Assembly: GCF_900163665.1 (NCBI RefSeq)
Contig: NZ_FUIA01000014.1
Span: forward strand, 1 to 64,000
Length of the DNA: 64,000 nucleotides
Direction: 5' to 3'
Source: Frigoribacterium sp. JB110
GTDB taxonomy: Bacteria; Actinomycetota; Actinomycetes; Actinomycetales; Microbacteriaceae
Shown here: positions 28,442 through 37,584 of the stretch, in pieces
Numbering within the stretch: position 1 is the first letter of the stretch
How the letters are laid out: every line of letters starts with the position of its first letter
Translations under genes and position numbers: made by a program
Notes under the pieces: model-generated
What the model was told of the DNA's origin: nothing
Seen by the model: only the letters and a program-made list of their open reading frames with translations
The model's database searches: none

Positions 28442-29148
28442 GACCCCACCGCCCGCAGTGCGGTGCCGCCGCGCTCGAGCGGCCGTGCCTGAGCGGGAGC
28501 GATCGCCTGGACCCGGCCGTTCGGCCCTGGCAGCATCACCCGCACCGACCGCGGGCGCGGTGTGCGCCTGCCGTGCAGCGACACGGTCACGGTTCGCCCC
28601 GAGATGAGGCCGTGCCCGCGACCGATGCCGACCCACTCCTCTTCCCCCGCGGAGACGGTGCCCTCCGCGCCAGGCCACTCGCCGAGCGTGAGCAGCGAGC
28701 TGCCGCGGTCGCGCATCCTGGCCTCCAGTCGCTGCGCGTCACCCGGAGTGGGGCGCCGCCCCGGTCGCAGCGCCACGAGCGGGAACACCTCGCACGCGGC
28801 GGCGGCGGCCTGCATCCAGCGCTCCTGCGGGGTCGGGATCAGTACGAGCCGCGAGAGGTCGATGCCGTGGCCTTCGGCGGCGCCGACCGAGAGCTCTGGC
28901 ACACCGATGACGCAGCACCACGAGCCCGCAGCGGACGCCTCGGCGAGCAGCGCCAGCATCAGCCCTGTCTCGCCGTGCGCGAGCGAGTACGCCGCGCCGG
29001 TGCGCAGCCCGCCGTCGGGGAAGACGGGAGAGAGCGGACCGGGCACCGGCAGCGTCTCCGGCGTCGCCCGCCGCTGCTGCATCGCGGTGATCCGCTCGCG
29101 CAGTCGCGTGACCTGCGCGAGGTTCTCAGCCGAGCTGGTCGCTGTCAT
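28438..29148 (-). CDS. imuA: ImuA-type mutasome protein
   Basis: RecA-fold-related accessory protein of the ImuAB-DnaE2 mutasome (ImuA or its actinobacterial counterpart). ATG 29148 gives 236 residues; a longer start at 29187 is possible but adds a non-conserved stretch. Seen: GGLRTGAAYSLAHGETGLMLALLAEASAAGSWCCVIG, with the Walker-like loop degenerate, and TVTVSLHGRRTPRPRSVRV near the C-terminus. The damage operon starts here. I could not find a full LexA palindrome in the 160 bp upstream, only a half-site-like GAACATATC near 29205. Confidence 0.85.
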   Translation of the reverse strand: MTATSSAENLAQVTRLRERITAMQQRRATPETLPVPGPLSPVFPDGGLRTGAAYSLAHGETGLMLALLAEASAAGSWCCVIGVPELSVGAAEGHGIDLSRLVLIPTPQERWMQAAAAACEVFPLVALRPGRRPTPGDAQRLEARMRDRGSSLLTLGEWPGAEGTVSAGEEEWVGIGRGHGLISGRTVTVSLHGRRTPRPRSVRVMLPGPNGRVQAIAPAQARPLERGGTALRAVGS

Positions 29149-29296
29149 TCCCACACCTTCAGTGTAGAAAGGATGTACGACATTCAACAGAGTATCGGCT
29201 GGGAGATATGTTCTATTTCCAGGTGGTGAGGCACCGCATGCTGCTCGAGAGCCGACGACACCGGCTCACCTCGACGGGTGCGGCCCGCCGCGAGGC

Positions 29297-29302
29297 TACG
29301 CT
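29297..29302 (+). promoter_or_regulatory. Leaderless -10 element of the Alr-like pair
   Basis: TACGCT, 7 nt, ATG 29310. It supports starting the first Alr-like gene at 29310 rather than further upstream. Confidence 0.5.
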
Positions 29303-29309
29303 GGTGCGG

Positions 29310-29957
29310 ATGAACGTGGAACCGATCAGAAGCGAAGCCATGGTGCGCGTCTCGCGCGGTGCGCTGCGTGAGAACATCGCCTCGATCCTCCGCGGAGCCA
29401 CCGACATCGCGATCGACGTGCGCCGCGACGCATGCGGCCACGGCGCCGATCTCGTCGCAGGCGTCGCGCACGAGCTGGGCATCCGGATCTTCGCCGAGGG
29501 CGACGACCCGCACGGGGCGCGCTCGCTCGCCCCGCTCGACGCGGTGTACGGTCTCACCGGCCGCGGTGTCCCGGCGATGACGCTCGTCGCCCCCGTGCTG
29601 TCGACCAAGCCGCTGCTGCAGGGCGAGGGCGTCTCATACGGGTATCGGTTCACTGCGGAGCGCGACACGAGGATCGCCCTCGTCTCCGGCGGCTACGCGC
29701 AGGGGCTCGTGCGTGCGATCGGCGGAACGGCCGAGGTCCTCCTGAACGGGGCGAGATGCCGCATCGTCGGCCGCGTCGCCATGGATGTGCACGTCGTGGA
29801 CCTCGAGGGCGCAGACGCCGTCGCAGGCGACGAAGCCACGCTCTTCGGCGCGGCCGACCCGCAGCTGCTGGCCGCGTGGGCGCACGCGACCGGGATGACC
29901 GAGTTGGAGCTCGCCGCATGCGTCGGCCTCGGCGTGGAGCGGGAGGTGGTCGCATGA
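29310..29957 (+). CDS. Alanine-racemase-like protein with deleted PLP barrel
   Basis: A 215-residue homologue of alanine racemase that keeps the start of the PLP barrel and the whole C-terminal beta domain but lacks roughly 150 residues between. The PLP-lysine motif VVKADAYGHG reads DVRRDACGHG (Lys to Arg38). The C-terminal elements that in Alr reach into the partner subunit's site are intact: the catalytic Tyr (GGYAQG, Tyr129) and Met158-Asp159 (RVAMDVHVVDL). It cannot bind PLP covalently alone. It overlaps the next Alr-like gene by ATGA. The complementary losses in that gene suggest a heterodimeric racemase; a pure pseudogene is less likely because the frame is clean and coupled. Confidence 0.8.
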   Translation: MNVEPIRSEAMVRVSRGALRENIASILRGATDIAIDVRRDACGHGADLVAGVAHELGIRIFAEGDDPHGARSLAPLDAVYGLTGRGVPAMTLVAPVLSTKPLLQGEGVSYGYRFTAERDTRIALVSGGYAQGLVRAIGGTAEVLLNGARCRIVGRVAMDVHVVDLEGADAVAGDEATLFGAADPQLLAAWAHATGMTELELAACVGLGVEREVVA

Positions 29958-30997
29958 TCGGCGCAGCGCAGCTGAGGATCGATCTCGGACGCTTCCAGCG
30001 GAACGTGCGTGCGGTGCGCGAGCGCATGGCGCCGGCCGACGTGCTCGTCGTGGTGAAGGACGACGCGTATGGCCACGGCGTCGAACGGATCGTTCAGGCC
30101 GCGTGCGAGGCCGGTGCCGCATGGTTCGGTGCGATCGACCCGGCCAGCGCTGTGCGCGCAAAGGTCGCCGCCGGCGACGACGCCAGGGTGTTCTCCTGGC
30201 TGACCACGACCCAAGCGGCGGCGGGTGACCTGCTGCGCGCAGGCGTCGAGCTCGGCGTCGGCGACGTCGGCTATCTCGAGCGCGTCGCGGCAGCGGCACG
30301 CGCGACAGGCGCGCAGGCGCCCGTGCACCTGAAGATCGACACCGGCCTGCACCGCAACGGCATCCGGCCAGAGGCTTGGGGCGAGGCGTGTGCGCGCGCC
30401 GCCGAGCTGGAGCGTGCCGGCGATATCACCGTCGTCGGCATCTGGAGCCACATCGCCGAGGCGAGCGACGCATCGGACGACGCATCGCGCGCGGTCTTCG
30501 ACGATGCCGTGGCCGCGGCCCGCGCCGCCGGGCTCGACCCGCAGACGCGCCACCTCGCCGCGAGCGCCGCGGCATGGCATCGGGCCGAGTTCCGCTACGA
30601 CCTCGTGCGCATCGGCGCCTTCTGCTACGGCGTGCGCTCCCAGGACGGACCGGAGCTGGAGGGCATCGACGCCGTCGCCGCACTGGTCGCCCCGGTGACC
30701 GAGGTCGGCTCAGGCGCCGCGACGATCGACATCGGCTCGGTCGACGGCGTGTTCTCCTCGTGGGCCGGGCGGATCGAGGTGGCCACGCCCGCTGGCCGCC
30801 GTCGTCTGCTCGACGTCGCGCCGTTCAGCTCACGCGTCGAGGTGTGGCCGGGCGCCGCCCCAGGCGATGAGGTCACGATCTTCGGCGCCCGCGCCGCCGG
30901 TGCCCCCACCTCGACCGACCAAGCCGAACTCATCGACACCGTGGGTGAGGAACCCCTGCTGCGCCTCTCGCCTCTCATCCCGCGGGTGTACGTCTGA
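29954..30997 (+). CDS. Alanine-racemase-like protein with intact PLP barrel, altered C-terminal domain
   Basis: A 347-residue Alr homologue. The PLP barrel is complete: VVVKDDAYGHG (Lys35), DTGLHRNGI (Arg134), IWSHIAEA (His166) and LVRIGAFCYG (Arg219). The final PLP-phosphate tyrosine is kept in LIPRVYV. In the C-terminal domain the catalytic base motif IGYADG reads IGSVDG (Tyr to Ser262), and the Met-Asp motif (RVCMDQ type) is replaced by RRLLDVAP. Alone it should bind PLP but lack the second acid/base. The preceding gene retains exactly those missing residues, and Alr sites form between subunits. Substrate (alanine or another amino acid) is unknown. Confidence 0.85.
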   Translation: MIGAAQLRIDLGRFQRNVRAVRERMAPADVLVVVKDDAYGHGVERIVQAACEAGAAWFGAIDPASAVRAKVAAGDDARVFSWLTTTQAAAGDLLRAGVELGVGDVGYLERVAAAARATGAQAPVHLKIDTGLHRNGIRPEAWGEACARAAELERAGDITVVGIWSHIAEASDASDDASRAVFDDAVAAARAAGLDPQTRHLAASAAAWHRAEFRYDLVRIGAFCYGVRSQDGPELEGIDAVAALVAPVTEVGSGAATIDIGSVDGVFSSWAGRIEVATPAGRRRLLDVAPFSSRVEVWPGAAPGDEVTIFGARAAGAPTSTDQAELIDTVGEEPLLRLSPLIPRVYV

Positions 30998-31051
30998 TCT
31001 GCCACCAAGCTCTGCGCCGGGTGCCGCAGAGTTATCTCTGAAAGAGGCGCA

Positions 31052-31135
31052 GGTCATGGTCATCCGGAGGCTGGCATCGGGTTCGGCGGGAGCGCGCGAA
31101 GCGCGCGGGGGAATGTCCTCCGGATGATCATGGCC
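31052..31135. repeat. Long nested hairpin downstream of the Alr-like pair
   Basis: GGTCATGGTCATCCGGAGG (31052-31070) pairs with 31117-31135 at 17 of 19 positions. The loop holds an inner GCGCGC-GAA-GCGCGC hairpin. Probably part of the transcription end between the convergent Alr-like and DUF7455 genes, but larger than a simple terminator. Confidence 0.6.
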
Positions 31136-31212
31136 GGAGCCGAAGACCAGCACCCGACACGAACTCCCTGCGTCGATGCAATGTCCCCACAGCACCCGCC
31201 GCAAACCGAAGA

Positions 31213-31241
31213 ACGCCCGTCCGGATCATCCGGACGGGCGT
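31213..31241 (-). terminator. Terminator of the DUF7455 gene
   Basis: ACGCCCGTCCGGA and its exact reverse complement around TCA, located 17 bp after the DUF7455 stop on the minus strand. Confidence 0.8.
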
Positions 31242-31257
31242 CGTTCGTGAACGTCGG

Positions 31258-31476
31258 TCAGACCGTCGACACCTTCTCGAGGCGGTCGGTCTCGTCGTGC
31301 CAGTCGGTGGCGACGGCGCGCAGCTTCTCCTCGAATTTGCGGCCGTGGTGGGCGCAGTACAGCAGCTCGCTGTCACCGACCTGGGCGGCGATGTACGCCC
31401 GCGCGCCACAGGCGTCGCAGCGGTCGAGCGCTGTGAGGCGGTGGGTGACGGGGGCTTCGGCGGTTGCGGTAGTCAT
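31258..31476 (-). CDS. DUF7455 small zinc-ribbon-like protein
   Basis: A 72-residue actinobacterial protein with a metal-binding pattern CDACGARAYI and LYCAHHGRKFEEKL (three Cys plus His), matching the small DUF7455 family of unknown function. GAGGAGG lies 7 nt before ATG 31476. It is divergent from parE, as in related genomes. Confidence 0.82.
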   Translation of the reverse strand: MTTATAEAPVTHRLTALDRCDACGARAYIAAQVGDSELLYCAHHGRKFEEKLRAVATDWHDETDRLEKVSTV

Positions 31477-31648
31477 GGGCGCTGCCTCCTCGTGGTGTGC
31501 CTCAATCGGTGATCCGTGTCCCCACATGTAATCACGTCATGCTGGGTGGGAGGGGCGTGCGCCACCCCGTTTCGCTCAGCGCGAAGGCGGGAATGCGCGG
31601 TCCGTCGGCCGACGCGTGTGTCCGCCGCGGAATCGCGCGGTTCCCGGA

Positions 31649-31654
31649 TAGGCT
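31649..31654 (+). promoter_or_regulatory. Leaderless -10 element of parE
   Basis: TAGGCT, 8 nt, GTG 31663; no Shine-Dalgarno before the GTG. Confidence 0.5.
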
Positions 31655-31662
31655 CGAACACT

Positions 31663-33747
31663 GTGACTGCTGAGTATTCCGCCCACCACCTGCAGGTCCT
31701 CGAAGGGCTCGAGGCCGTTCGCAAGCGCCCGGGCATGTACATCGGCTCGAACGGGTCGCCCGGCCTGATGCACTGCATGTGGGAGATCATCGACAACTCC
31801 GTCGATGAAGCCGTCGCGGGCAACGGCGATCTGATCAGCATCATCCTGCGAGCCGACGGCAGCGTCGAGGTGCAGGATCGTGGTCGAGGCGTGCCGGTCG
31901 ACGTCGAGCCGCGCACGGGCCTGTCGGGCGTCGAAGTCGTTTTCACGAAGCTGCACGCCGGCGGAAAGTTCGGCGGCGGATCGTATGCGGCATCCGGTGG
32001 CCTGCACGGCGTGGGCGCGTCGGTCGTGAACGCGCTCAGCGAGCGGCTCGACGTCGAAGTCGACCGCGGCGGCAAGGTCTACGCGATGAGCTTCCACCGC
32101 GGCGAGCCCGGCGTGTTCGCCGACTCGGGCGAGAAGACCCCGGATGCGCAGTTCTCGCCGTTCGAGCAGTCGAGCGAACTTCAGGTGATCGGCAAGGCCA
32201 AGAAGGGCGTGACCGGTACGCGGGTCCGCTATTGGGCGGACCGGCAGATCTTCACCAAGGACGCGGCGTTCCAACTCGAAGAGCTGATGACCCGTGCGCG
32301 CCAGACCGCCTTCCTCGTTCCCGGTCTCGAGATCTTCATCCGCGACGAGCGCGATCCGGATGCGGAGCCGATCGAGACCTCGTACCGGTTCGACGGCGGC
32401 ATCTCCGAGTTCGTCGACCACCTCGCCACGGACGCACCCGTCACCGACACGTGGAGGTTCGAAGGCACAGGATCATTCACGGAGACGGTGCCGACGCTGC
32501 AGCACGACGGTTCGATGCGGTCGACCGAAGTGCAGCGCGAATGCCGTGTCGGCATCGCGCTGCGGTGGGGGACGGGCTACGACACGACGATGCGCTCGTT
32601 CGTGAACATCATCGCCACGCCCAAGGGCGGAACGCATCAGCAGGGCTTCGAGCAGGAACTGCTCAAGCAGCTGCGCAGCGAGGTCGAGAAGAACGCGCGA
32701 CGGCTCAAGGCCGGCAACGACAAGCTCGACAAGGACGACGTGCTGGCCGGGCTGACCGCTGTGCTGATGGTCGAGCTGCCGGAACCGCAGTTCGAGGGTC
32801 AGACCAAGGAGGTTCTCGGCACGCCTGCCGCCAAGCAGATCGTGGCGAAGGTCGTGCGCGAGCGGATGAAGGAGCTGTTCGGCTCGACCAAGCGCGATGA
32901 CAAGAGCCAGGTGTCCATGCTGCTCGACAAGGTCGTCGCCGAGATGAAGGCGCGGATCTCAGCGCGCACCCACAAGGAGACGCAGCGGCGCAAGAACGCG
33001 CTGGAGAGCTCGACGCTGCCGACGAAGCTGGTCGACTGCCGCACGAAGGAGACCGATTCCTCCGAGCTGTTCATCGTCGAGGGCGACTCGGCGCTCGGCA
33101 CGGCGAAGCTGGCACGTGACAGCGAGTTCCAGGCGCTGCTGCCCATCCGGGGCAAGATCCTGAACGTGCAGAAGGCATCGATCAGCGACATGCTCTCGAA
33201 CGCGGAATGCGCGTCGATCATCCAGGTGATCGGCGCGGGTTCGGGGCGCAGCTTCGACGCTGGCGCCGCCCGCTACGGCAAGGTCATCATGATGAGCGAC
33301 GCCGATGTCGACGGCGCCCACATCCGGACGCTGCTGCTGACGCTCTTCTACCGGTACATGCGTCCGCTGATCGAGGAGGGCCGGGTGTTCTCGGCGGTGC
33401 CGCCGCTGCACCGCGTCGTGGTGATCAACCCCGGGTCCAAGCCGAACGAGACGATCTACACCTACAGCGAGGCCGAGCTGCACACGCTGATGACGAAGCT
33501 GCGCAAGGCGGGCAAGCGCTGGCAGGAGCCGGTGCAGCGCTACAAGGGCCTCGGCGAGATGGACGCCGACCAGCTGGCGGAGACCACGATGCAGCGCGAC
33601 GGCCGCCTGCTGCGCCGCGTGCGACTTGAAGACGCAGAGGCTGCAGGCCGCGTCTTCGAGATGCTGATGGGCAACGAGGTCGCCCCCCGCCGCGAGTTCA
33701 TCATCGAGAGTGCCGAGCACCTCGACCGCGCCACCATCGACGCGTGA
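31663..33747 (+). CDS. parE: DNA topoisomerase IV subunit B
   Basis: ATPase and Toprim subunit of the type II topoisomerase that unlinks replicated chromosomes. The product has 694 residues. GHKL ATPase elements are QVLEGLEAVRKRPGMYIG, WEIIDNSVDEAVAG and GLHGVGASVVNALS; the transducer follows; Toprim shows EGDSALGTAKLARDS and the metal DADVDGAHIRTLLLTL. The C-terminus ends at the usual ParE/GyrB tail (KGLGEMDADQLAETTM). The GTG start is favoured by the leaderless -10 and by homology beginning TAEYSAHHLQVLEG. It is convergent with parC, unlike gyrBA, and neither flank looks like the origin region, so ParE rather than GyrB. Confidence 0.93.
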   Translation: MTAEYSAHHLQVLEGLEAVRKRPGMYIGSNGSPGLMHCMWEIIDNSVDEAVAGNGDLISIILRADGSVEVQDRGRGVPVDVEPRTGLSGVEVVFTKLHAGGKFGGGSYAASGGLHGVGASVVNALSERLDVEVDRGGKVYAMSFHRGEPGVFADSGEKTPDAQFSPFEQSSELQVIGKAKKGVTGTRVRYWADRQIFTKDAAFQLEELMTRARQTAFLVPGLEIFIRDERDPDAEPIETSYRFDGGISEFVDHLATDAPVTDTWRFEGTGSFTETVPTLQHDGSMRSTEVQRECRVGIALRWGTGYDTTMRSFVNIIATPKGGTHQQGFEQELLKQLRSEVEKNARRLKAGNDKLDKDDVLAGLTAVLMVELPEPQFEGQTKEVLGTPAAKQIVAKVVRERMKELFGSTKRDDKSQVSMLLDKVVAEMKARISARTHKETQRRKNALESSTLPTKLVDCRTKETDSSELFIVEGDSALGTAKLARDSEFQALLPIRGKILNVQKASISDMLSNAECASIIQVIGAGSGRSFDAGAARYGKVIMMSDADVDGAHIRTLLLTLFYRYMRPLIEEGRVFSAVPPLHRVVVINPGSKPNETIYTYSEAELHTLMTKLRKAGKRWQEPVQRYKGLGEMDADQLAETTMQRDGRLLRRVRLEDAEAAGRVFEMLMGNEVAPRREFIIESAEHLDRATIDA

Positions 33748-33860
33748 GACGCACCTGAGCGCACGTCTCGCGGCGTTGTCGTCGGTCAGGGCACTCTCGG
33801 TGCCCCTTCCTCCTCCGCCTTGCGATACGCACGCTCAGGCACGCCTCACCACTCGGGCGG

Positions 33861-36308
33861 TCAGGCCAGGGCGCGGCCGATCGAGGTGATGACGGCGTCG
33901 AGGGGGTGGCCGGAGGCGTCGCGGCGGGCAAGGGTGTCGGGGAGCTTGCGGACCGAGCCTGTGGCGTCGACGGCGTGAGCGGGGTCGGGGCCGACCCAGG
34001 CGAGCGTGAGGGCCGTCTCACCCTTCAGCAGTGAGTGGGCGCGCACGCCGGCGGTGGCGCGACCCTTCGCGGGGAACTCTGAGAAGTCGGTGATCTTCGC
34101 TCTGCCTGCTTCGGTGCCGGCGATCGCTGTGCCGTCGCCCGAGAGCGTCACGACGACCGCGTCCGGCCTCGTCGTGGCGCCGAAGAAGATCACCTCGGCA
34201 CCTGCCGACAGCTTCATGCCGGCCATTCCGCTCGCCGGTGCGCCCTGCGGCCGCACGTTCGCTGCGTCGAAGCGCAGCAGCTGTGCGTGATCGGTCACGA
34301 AGACGACCTCGGAGTCGTCGGCGGCCTCCGCCGCTCCCACGACTCGGTCGCCAGGCTTCAGTGAGATCACGTCGAGCTCCGGCTTCGCCGCGAGAGCGTC
34401 GGGCACGATGCGCTTGACCACGCCCTGCGCCGTGCCGAGGGCGACGGGAACGTCGGTGTCGAACCGGATGATCGTGAGAACGGTCTCCGACTTGTCGACC
34501 AGACCGATGTAATCGCGCAGCTTCTGCCCCGCGCCCAGCTGCACCGAGGTCGGCGGCACCGACGGCAGGTCGACGGGGGAGAACCGGATGAGACGCCCGC
34601 GCGAGGTGATCGCGCCCAGCTCGCCCCTGACGGTGCCTGCGACGGTCGCGAGGATCGCATCGTGCTTGCTGCGCCTGGTGGGGACGGTGATCTGCTGCCC
34701 TTCGGCGAGGTCGACGCGCACCGCGCGGCCCGTGGTCGAGAGCACCACGACGGTCGGCGCGTCGGCGATCTGCAGATCGAGCTCCTGGCCCTTGCGCGCC
34801 TTGGGCGCTGCGGGCTTGGCGTTCAGCAGCAGCGTACGCCGCGGCGTGCCGTACTTGTCCGCGACGGCTTCCAGCTCAGTTGCGACCTGGCGGCGCAGCA
34901 GCACGTCCGAGCCGAGCAGCTCCTCGAGCTGCGCGATCTCGGCGAGCAGGTTGTCGCGCTCCGATTCCAGCTCGATGCGTGAGAACTTGGTCAGTCGCCG
35001 CAGGCGCAGTTCGAGGATGTACTCCGCCTGCACCTCGTCGAGATCGAACACCTGGCACAGCTTGGTGCGGGCCTGGTCAGCCGTCTCTGAGGACCGGATG
35101 ACCTCGATCACCTCGTCGATGTCGAGGATCGCGACCAGCAGGCCGTTGACGAGATGCAGGCGCTCCTGCTTGCGGTTCAGACGGTAGCGGCTGCGGCGCG
35201 TGACGACCTCGATGCGGTGGTCGAGATAGACGCGCAGCATCTCCTTCAGACCGAGCGTGCGCGGCTGTCCGCCGACGAGGGCGACGTTGTTGAAGGAGAA
35301 CGAGTCCTCCATCGGGGTGAGCTGGTACAGGCGCTCGAGCACCGCCTGCGGGTCGAAACCGGTCTTCACACCGATGACCAGGCGCATGCCCTTCGTGCGG
35401 TCGGTGAAGTCGTTGACGTCGCTGACGCCCTGCAGCTTCTTCGACTGCACGGCGATCTTCATGCGTTCGATGACGCGTTCCGGGCCGACCATGTACGGCA
35501 GTTCGGTCACGACGATGCCGGTGCGGCGGGGGCCGACCTGTTCGATCGACACCTTGGCGCGCACCTTGATCGCGCCTCGGCCGGTCTCGTAGGCGTCGGT
35601 GATGCCGTCGAGCCCCATCACGATGCCGCCGGAGGGGAAATCGGGTCCCGGCACGAACTCCATCAGCTCGGCCGTCGTCGCCTCGGAATTGTCGAGCAGG
35701 TGCGTGGCGGCGTTCACCGTCTCGATGAGGTTGTGCGGCGCCATGTTGGTGGCCATGCCGACCGCGATGCCGCTGGCACCGTTGACGAGCAGATTCGGGT
35801 AGGCGGCCGGCAGCACGTCCGGCTGCTGGAACTGCCCGTCGTAGTTCGGTACGAAGTCGACGACGTCCTCGTCGAGGTTCTCTGTCAGCGCAAGCGCGGG
35901 AGGTGCCATCCGTGCCTCGGTGTATCGCGCGGCGGCCGGACCGTCATCGAGCGAGCCGAAGTTGCCGTGGCCGTCGACCAGCGGCACACGCAGCGCGAAG
36001 TCCTGCGCCAGGCGCACGAGCGCGTCGTAGATCGCGCTGTCGCCGTGCGGGTGCAGCTTTCCCATCACGTCGCCGACGACGCGCGCACTCTTGACGTGCC
36101 CGCGGTCGGGGCGCAGGCCCATCTCGGCCATCTGGAACAGGATGCGCCGCTGCACGGGCTTGAGTCCGTCCCGCGCGTCGGGCAGGGCGCGCGCGTAGAT
36201 CACCGAGTAGGCGTACTCGAGGTACGACCCCTGCATCTCGTCTTCGAGGTCGATGTCCTCGATGCGCTCGGGTACCCGCTCGGCGGACGATGCCTGCTTC
36301 CGCGCCAT
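33861..36308 (-). CDS. parC: DNA topoisomerase IV subunit A
   Basis: DNA-cleaving subunit that pairs with ParE. The product has 815 residues. The breakage-reunion domain contains [36 protein letters not shown] and [10 protein letters not shown], with the DNA-linking tyrosine. The quinolone-determining region around [17 protein letters not shown] is standard. The C-terminal beta-pinwheel has six blades but no GyrA box, supporting ParC over GyrA. ATG 36308 is the conserved start ([24 protein letters not shown] is trimmed in homologues). Divergent from the phosphodiesterase gene. Confidence 0.93.
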   Translation of the reverse strand: MARKQASSAERVPERIEDIDLEDEMQGSYLEYAYSVIYARALPDARDGLKPVQRRILFQMAEMGLRPDRGHVKSARVVGDVMGKLHPHGDSAIYDALVRLAQDFALRVPLVDGHGNFGSLDDGPAAARYTEARMAPPALALTENLDEDVVDFVPNYDGQFQQPDVLPAAYPNLLVNGASGIAVGMATNMAPHNLIETVNAATHLLDNSEATTAELMEFVPGPDFPSGGIVMGLDGITDAYETGRGAIKVRAKVSIEQVGPRRTGIVVTELPYMVGPERVIERMKIAVQSKKLQGVSDVNDFTDRTKGMRLVIGVKTGFDPQAVLERLYQLTPMEDSFSFNNVALVGGQPRTLGLKEMLRVYLDHRIEVVTRRSRYRLNRKQERLHLVNGLLVAILDIDEVIEVIRSSETADQARTKLCQVFDLDEVQAEYILELRLRRLTKFSRIELESERDNLLAEIAQLEELLGSDVLLRRQVATELEAVADKYGTPRRTLLLNAKPAAPKARKGQELDLQIADAPTVVVLSTTGRAVRVDLAEGQQITVPTRRSKHDAILATVAGTVRGELGAITSRGRLIRFSPVDLPSVPPTSVQLGAGQKLRDYIGLVDKSETVLTIIRFDTDVPVALGTAQGVVKRIVPDALAAKPELDVISLKPGDRVVGAAEAADDSEVVFVTDHAQLLRFDAANVRPQGAPASGMAGMKLSAGAEVIFFGATTRPDAVVVTLSGDGTAIAGTEAGRAKITDFSEFPAKGRATAGVRAHSLLKGETALTLAWVGPDPAHAVDATGSVRKLPDTLARRDASGHPLDAVITSIGRALA

Positions 36309-36416
36309 ATGGCCGTGACCTCTCTTTGCATGCAACAGCGCCGCGTCGTGGCGGCCGCCTCGTTCGGCGATCCGGGCGTCTCCGGCCGGGATAGGTGCTG
36401 TGGGAGACTGATCCGG

Positions 36417-37550
36417 ATGTCATCGATCGTAGCGGCGGTGCCCGCTCATGCCCGGATCCTCACCGGGGTGGCGCCCGAGTTGGTCCGATCTCTGCAGGGC
36501 TCGGGCGAATGGCTGCCCTCCGCGCGGAGCGCCGTGCTGTTCGTGATCGACGGTCTCGGTGCGATTCAGCTGCGCCAGCACGCGGGGCACGCGCGTCGGC
36601 TCGCGCAGGCGATGGCGAAGCGGGACTCGGCGCGCACCGTGTTCCCGTCGACGACCGCCGCGGCGCTGACGAGCCTGCTCACGGGGACCGATCCCGGGAT
36701 GCACGGGCTGGCCGGCTACCGGCTGATGGACCCGGAGCGCGGCATCGTCGTCGGGCAGATCGACGGCTACGAGAAGCACGGCGTCGATCCCGTGGCATGG
36801 CAGCGGGAGCCGACCGTGTTCGAGCGGGCGGCGGCGAAGGGGCTGACGCCGTTCGCCGTGAGCATGCGCAAGTATGCCGACAAGGGACTCACGCAGGCGA
36901 TCATGCGGGGTGCGGACTTCGTCGGCGAGGACGACATGGCTCAGCGCGTGCGTGTGGCGCTCACCCTCGCTGAGCAGCACGAGGGCGCGCTGGTGTACTG
37001 CTACCTCCCCGAGCTCGATCAGACGGGCCACCGGCACGGCGTCGATTCGGCGCAGTGGCGCGGCACGCTCGAGCAGATCGATGCGGCGCTGGCGCCCGCG
37101 GTGCAGGCACCTGCGACGGTCGGCGCTGTCGTGACGAGCGACCACGGCATGATCGACGTGCCGAAGCATCGGCACGTGCTGCTGCGCGACGGGGACCCTC
37201 GCCTGACAGGCGTGGCGGCGCTCGGCGGCGAGCCGCGCCTGCTGCACGTCTACGCCGACGACGGCGTCGACCCCGCTCAGCTCGCCGACGTGTGGCGGCG
37301 CGAATCGGGAGCAGCAGCGGATGTCGCCACGCGCGACGAGGCGATCGGCGCAGGGCTCTTCGGCGAGGTCGCCGAGCACGTGCGCGCCCGCATCGGCGAC
37401 GTGCTGGTCGCCGCGCGCGGCCTCTGGGCGTTCTACGACGATCGGCTCGCGAACAAGCAGGCACAGAACATGATCGGTCAGCACGGTTCCGTCACGCCGG
37501 AGGAGATGACGGTTCCCCTCATCCGCCTCGGCGCATACGCGCGCCGCTGA
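36417..37550 (+). CDS. Alkaline phosphatase superfamily phosphodiesterase
   Basis: Nucleotide pyrophosphatase/phosphodiesterase-type enzyme, 377 residues, cytoplasmic (no signal peptide). Two-metal-site residues are visible: FVIDGLGA (Asp), the nucleophile Thr in [29 protein letters not shown] (Asp and His) and TSDHGMIDV (Asp-His). Substrate unknown; relatives include AlkP-fold nucleases and phosphonate hydrolases. ATG 36417 has a weak -10 (GAGACT) 7 nt upstream. It lies head-to-head with parC and is convergent with glgX 34 bp away. Confidence 0.85.
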   Translation: MSSIVAAVPAHARILTGVAPELVRSLQGSGEWLPSARSAVLFVIDGLGAIQLRQHAGHARRLAQAMAKRDSARTVFPSTTAAALTSLLTGTDPGMHGLAGYRLMDPERGIVVGQIDGYEKHGVDPVAWQREPTVFERAAAKGLTPFAVSMRKYADKGLTQAIMRGADFVGEDDMAQRVRVALTLAEQHEGALVYCYLPELDQTGHRHGVDSAQWRGTLEQIDAALAPAVQAPATVGAVVTSDHGMIDVPKHRHVLLRDGDPRLTGVAALGGEPRLLHVYADDGVDPAQLADVWRRESGAAADVATRDEAIGAGLFGEVAEHVRARIGDVLVAARGLWAFYDDRLANKQAQNMIGQHGSVTPEEMTVPLIRLGAYARR

Positions 37551-37584
37551 TCCGGTGACGCGGAGATGCTCCGTGCCCGCGGCC

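Noticed and set aside
29149..29215. LexA/SOS box before imuA
   Set aside because: Only a half-site-like GAACATATC is present; no palindromic GAAC-N4-GTTC, so damage control cannot be claimed from this sequence.
29432..29953. Possible N-terminal extension joining the two Alr-like genes into one frameshifted gene
   Set aside because: The two products both contain an Alr N-terminus and C-terminus of their own, so they are tandem paralogues, not one broken gene.
33748..33860. Terminator between parE and parC
   Set aside because: Only a short GAGACG/CGTCTC repeat is visible; too weak to list.
31663..36308. Gyrase (gyrB/gyrA) instead of topoisomerase IV
   Set aside because: Genes are convergent, the A subunit lacks the GyrA box and no dnaA/dnaN/recF neighbours are present.
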